Source: Monomorium pharaonis (lineage: Eukaryota; Arthropoda; Insecta; Hymenoptera; Formicidae). Taken from it: a stretch of 64,000 nt of DNA. Below, one piece after another: positions 47,901-50,900 of this stretch (its first letter is position 1; every line of letters begins with the position of its first letter). The position numbers and the translations under genes were made by a program. Under the pieces are notes generated by a model. It made no database searches. It was not told the origin of the DNA and saw nothing but the letters and a program-made list of their open reading frames with translations. The DNA is taken from contig NC_050471.1 of NCBI RefSeq assembly GCF_013373865.1, positions 15,194,983 to 15,258,982 of the forward strand, in the 5' to 3' direction.

Positions 47901-50900
47901 CTATATATATACTATGTGTTTTAAATTCGATTATACCACCATTATTACAAAATTATCAAATCACGCGACTTCAGCGCTTATGTGTATTTTTTTTTCATTC
48001 CTATTTGTTATTAGAATAAATACTTTTGTTAATTTCACGTAAACTTCATCATTCATTTAAGTTTTCACGACCTACCTCTTCCTGAAATATACCGAACAAA
48101 GATAGCATCTTTGTCCTAGGGATCTTTGTCCGATCCCGAGTTAAAGCGATTCGTTGACACAAAACTTGAACCGACGAACGCACGACTTGAAAACGGGTTA
48201 TAACGAGCTTACCGACACGCTGACCCACATTTTTTAATCACAAAAAGTGCGTTCAACCCGAGGCACCTCTCTTAATTTGTGAGCCTACAGGAATTCTACG
48301 TTTTGTTACGTCTTTCCCTGCCTTACCTGTTCTCCCTGAAATATTTGTATCGTGTGTGACGTGGCGTTTTTCGCCCGTCACAAGAGCCGCAACGGCCTGG
48401 CCGGAAAGTCATTTAGGGCCGCGCCGTACCTTGAGGGTGGGGGGGGGCGGTCTTTCTCTTTTTGGCTAATTTAGCTTATAAGTTAATAGCGAGCGGGTGG
48501 AGTGGTGTGCTAAGACGACCAATTGTAAATTGAGGAGCAGCCGTCGAGGGACTGTCAATGGAGAGCTGAGACGACCGAGCGACAGGGCCCCGGACAGCCG
48601 AAGGACCACGAATCAGGTCAAGTATCTGAGAGTAATACCGAGATACATAAGGAAAGTCGTGGGGCAGTTATGTCCTGTTTAGAAAGATAGCGGAGCAACC
48701 GGGAACCGCCAGAGATGACGCCGGGGAAGTAGTGTGTACCCATACGCCCGTCAGCCAAGGTGGAGGAAACTCCAGCAGGAGCGGCCGTCACGGCCTCGAA
48801 AAGTCGGCCGGACCGGGCCTGATTACCCCCGAGTTGATCCGGCAGGAGCCAGAACCGCAAGGGAGGCCATCGAGACGTGCGAGCTGCAGCCTTCAAATTG
48901 CGCGGCGTCAGGACCAGAGGCGCCGGACGCTAACATCCTGCAGGACGAGCAGACGCCCCCATCGATTAGCGACCCGTGTGCGCGGATCGAAGCGCGATCG
49001 ATGCGCAAGCCGCTACCGGCGTCCGCGGCGCCCCCGACCGCTCACGGTTCGTCACTGTTCGGCAAGGCAACGAAGGGTATCAGCGGCCACCAGCAACGTT
49101 CACGACCATAGACATAGTATATCTAGACCGAGGATTGTCCCAAATTTCAGGAGTGGGGGTAAGGCTTACGTACGATATAACAGGTATTTCCTTCTCTCTT
49201 ACACACGCCTGCATGTGAAAGAGAAGAAAATACATGTTACCTCGTCCGTCCCTTTTCAACGTCTACGTTTGTCCTTTTCTACGTATGCCTATACCCCCAC
49301 TCCTAAACCGAGCAGGCCTGTTCACGACTATGTAAGGCCACCACTTCGACCACGCAGTAGGGACGGAGACGGTACGGTCACCCCGCGATTCGCGAGATAG
49401 TAGAGAAGTTGGTAAGCGCCGTAAGGGAATATCGCGGCGAGAAATTTTCGTGATACCGAGCATATCCGGGGCCCATGTCGAACTCCGTCTCATAATCTAA
49501 GGCCCTTTTCCTGTAATTTTCCTCCTCGAGACCCGCCGAGCCAACAGTCACATTATAAATATAGATTGCGATTTACGGGACACCGGGACGACGCGAGAGA
49601 GTGAGATTTCCGAGATTCATGTACCGGGATTAAAAATAGCGAGGGCCCCGAGTAGCGGGCATTGCGCCGAAACTAAATCTCGAGGAATCCGCCTCCCGGA
49701 CGAGAATACCGAGTACCCGAGGACGACGTCGTTATACCGAGGCGCAGTAACCGCCTCGCAAAGATTTGTGTAAGGCCCGCGACGGGCAGGGCTATACCCC
49801 GTCGAATATGTCCGAACTTTCTGTGTAATGTACGAAATCCCGTGTGGAATTGTGAGAAAGTGCGTATGTGTCCCGAACATTGAGGAGAATCGCGTTAGTC
49901 GTTGGCGTAATACCGAGCTATCCTTATGACCGTAGTTGTACTGTCGCAGTACAGAATGATTATCGAGTGTACTGTGAATTCGGATATGATTGCTGTCAAT
50001 ACGTTGAGCCGTAAAATCGCGACTCCGATACGTTATTGGAATCTTCGAGCAGCTATATGATTATAACCTTTACTTGTTATACACTTTATTAATATACGAT
50101 TTATTATATTATTATCAAATGAGTCGTTAGTGACTGTGAACCTCCTCTCCCACTCTCCAAAGAACAACATCTTATTATAAGAACTCCGTCCCTCTATCAT
50201 TTCGTGTAGGAGCGGGCTACCGGGTAATTAGCCATCGTGATTAGCTAATTTGTGGATTTTGTGCGGCGCGAAGGGTTGCGCCTGGCGCCTAAAGGTTTAG
50301 AGAAATAAAGTAGAGTGAATTGAAATCTCGACGAAGTTGTAGACGAACCGAGAAAATACTGTAGCACACGTGTTTTTCGTATAGATTACTTATCGTTTTT
50401 AAACAATTTCTATTTAGTTATGTTTTATATAAATTAATCATATTCTATCGTGTTTTTGGTTCGTAAATATTAGATTGCTTATCTGAAATGTATGATTTTT
50501 ATCCTATAACATATATTTAATAGAGACGTATAGGGAGACAATTTCCGATTAATTTATATAGACATTGAATCGTAATTTTTAGATTCAATAAGAGAACCAG
50601 ATAAAATTATATAGAAAAGTATTCATATTCAAATAAATTTTTAATCGTTTAATTCAGATACGATAAAAAACGATAGAATTTTATAACTTTTCTATCTAGC
50701 AAAAAATCTAGTGTCCGACAGAAATTATAGATTTAGATAAAACAATATTAATTTTTTATCAAATTTCTATATGTTTCTATCAATTTTTATCGAACTTTTT
50801 GAGCAGGGGTTACTATATCAGTGAATATCGTTATAGTAACGTTGCAGCAATGATTTTTTGCTTCCTGGGTTATCTCTTTGACCACTTAGTTTTAGGAAGC

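Larger units (their letters stand above)
45040..48230 (+). mobile_element. Dispersed LTR-like repeat, copy 1
   Basis: Shares more than 1 kb with 56985-58400 in the same order: TTTCACGTTTTCTCACAAAA, a box CTGTATATATAATACC (46010), AATCAGTGCGCGAATAAAC (47240, poly(A) signal) and TTCTCCAAAACCCGAAGATG (47683). Relative to copy 2 it carries extra sequence at 45497-45975, an inserted gypsy LTR (46138-47131) and a three-fold 51-bp repeat. The order TATA box, signal, short frame suggests a retroelement, but no LTR pair is confirmed. Confidence 0.5.

Noticed and set aside
48732..49400. 222-codon arginine-rich ORF in the GC-rich block
   Set aside because: GC-rich DNA has few stops; other frames there are also open and no domain is seen.
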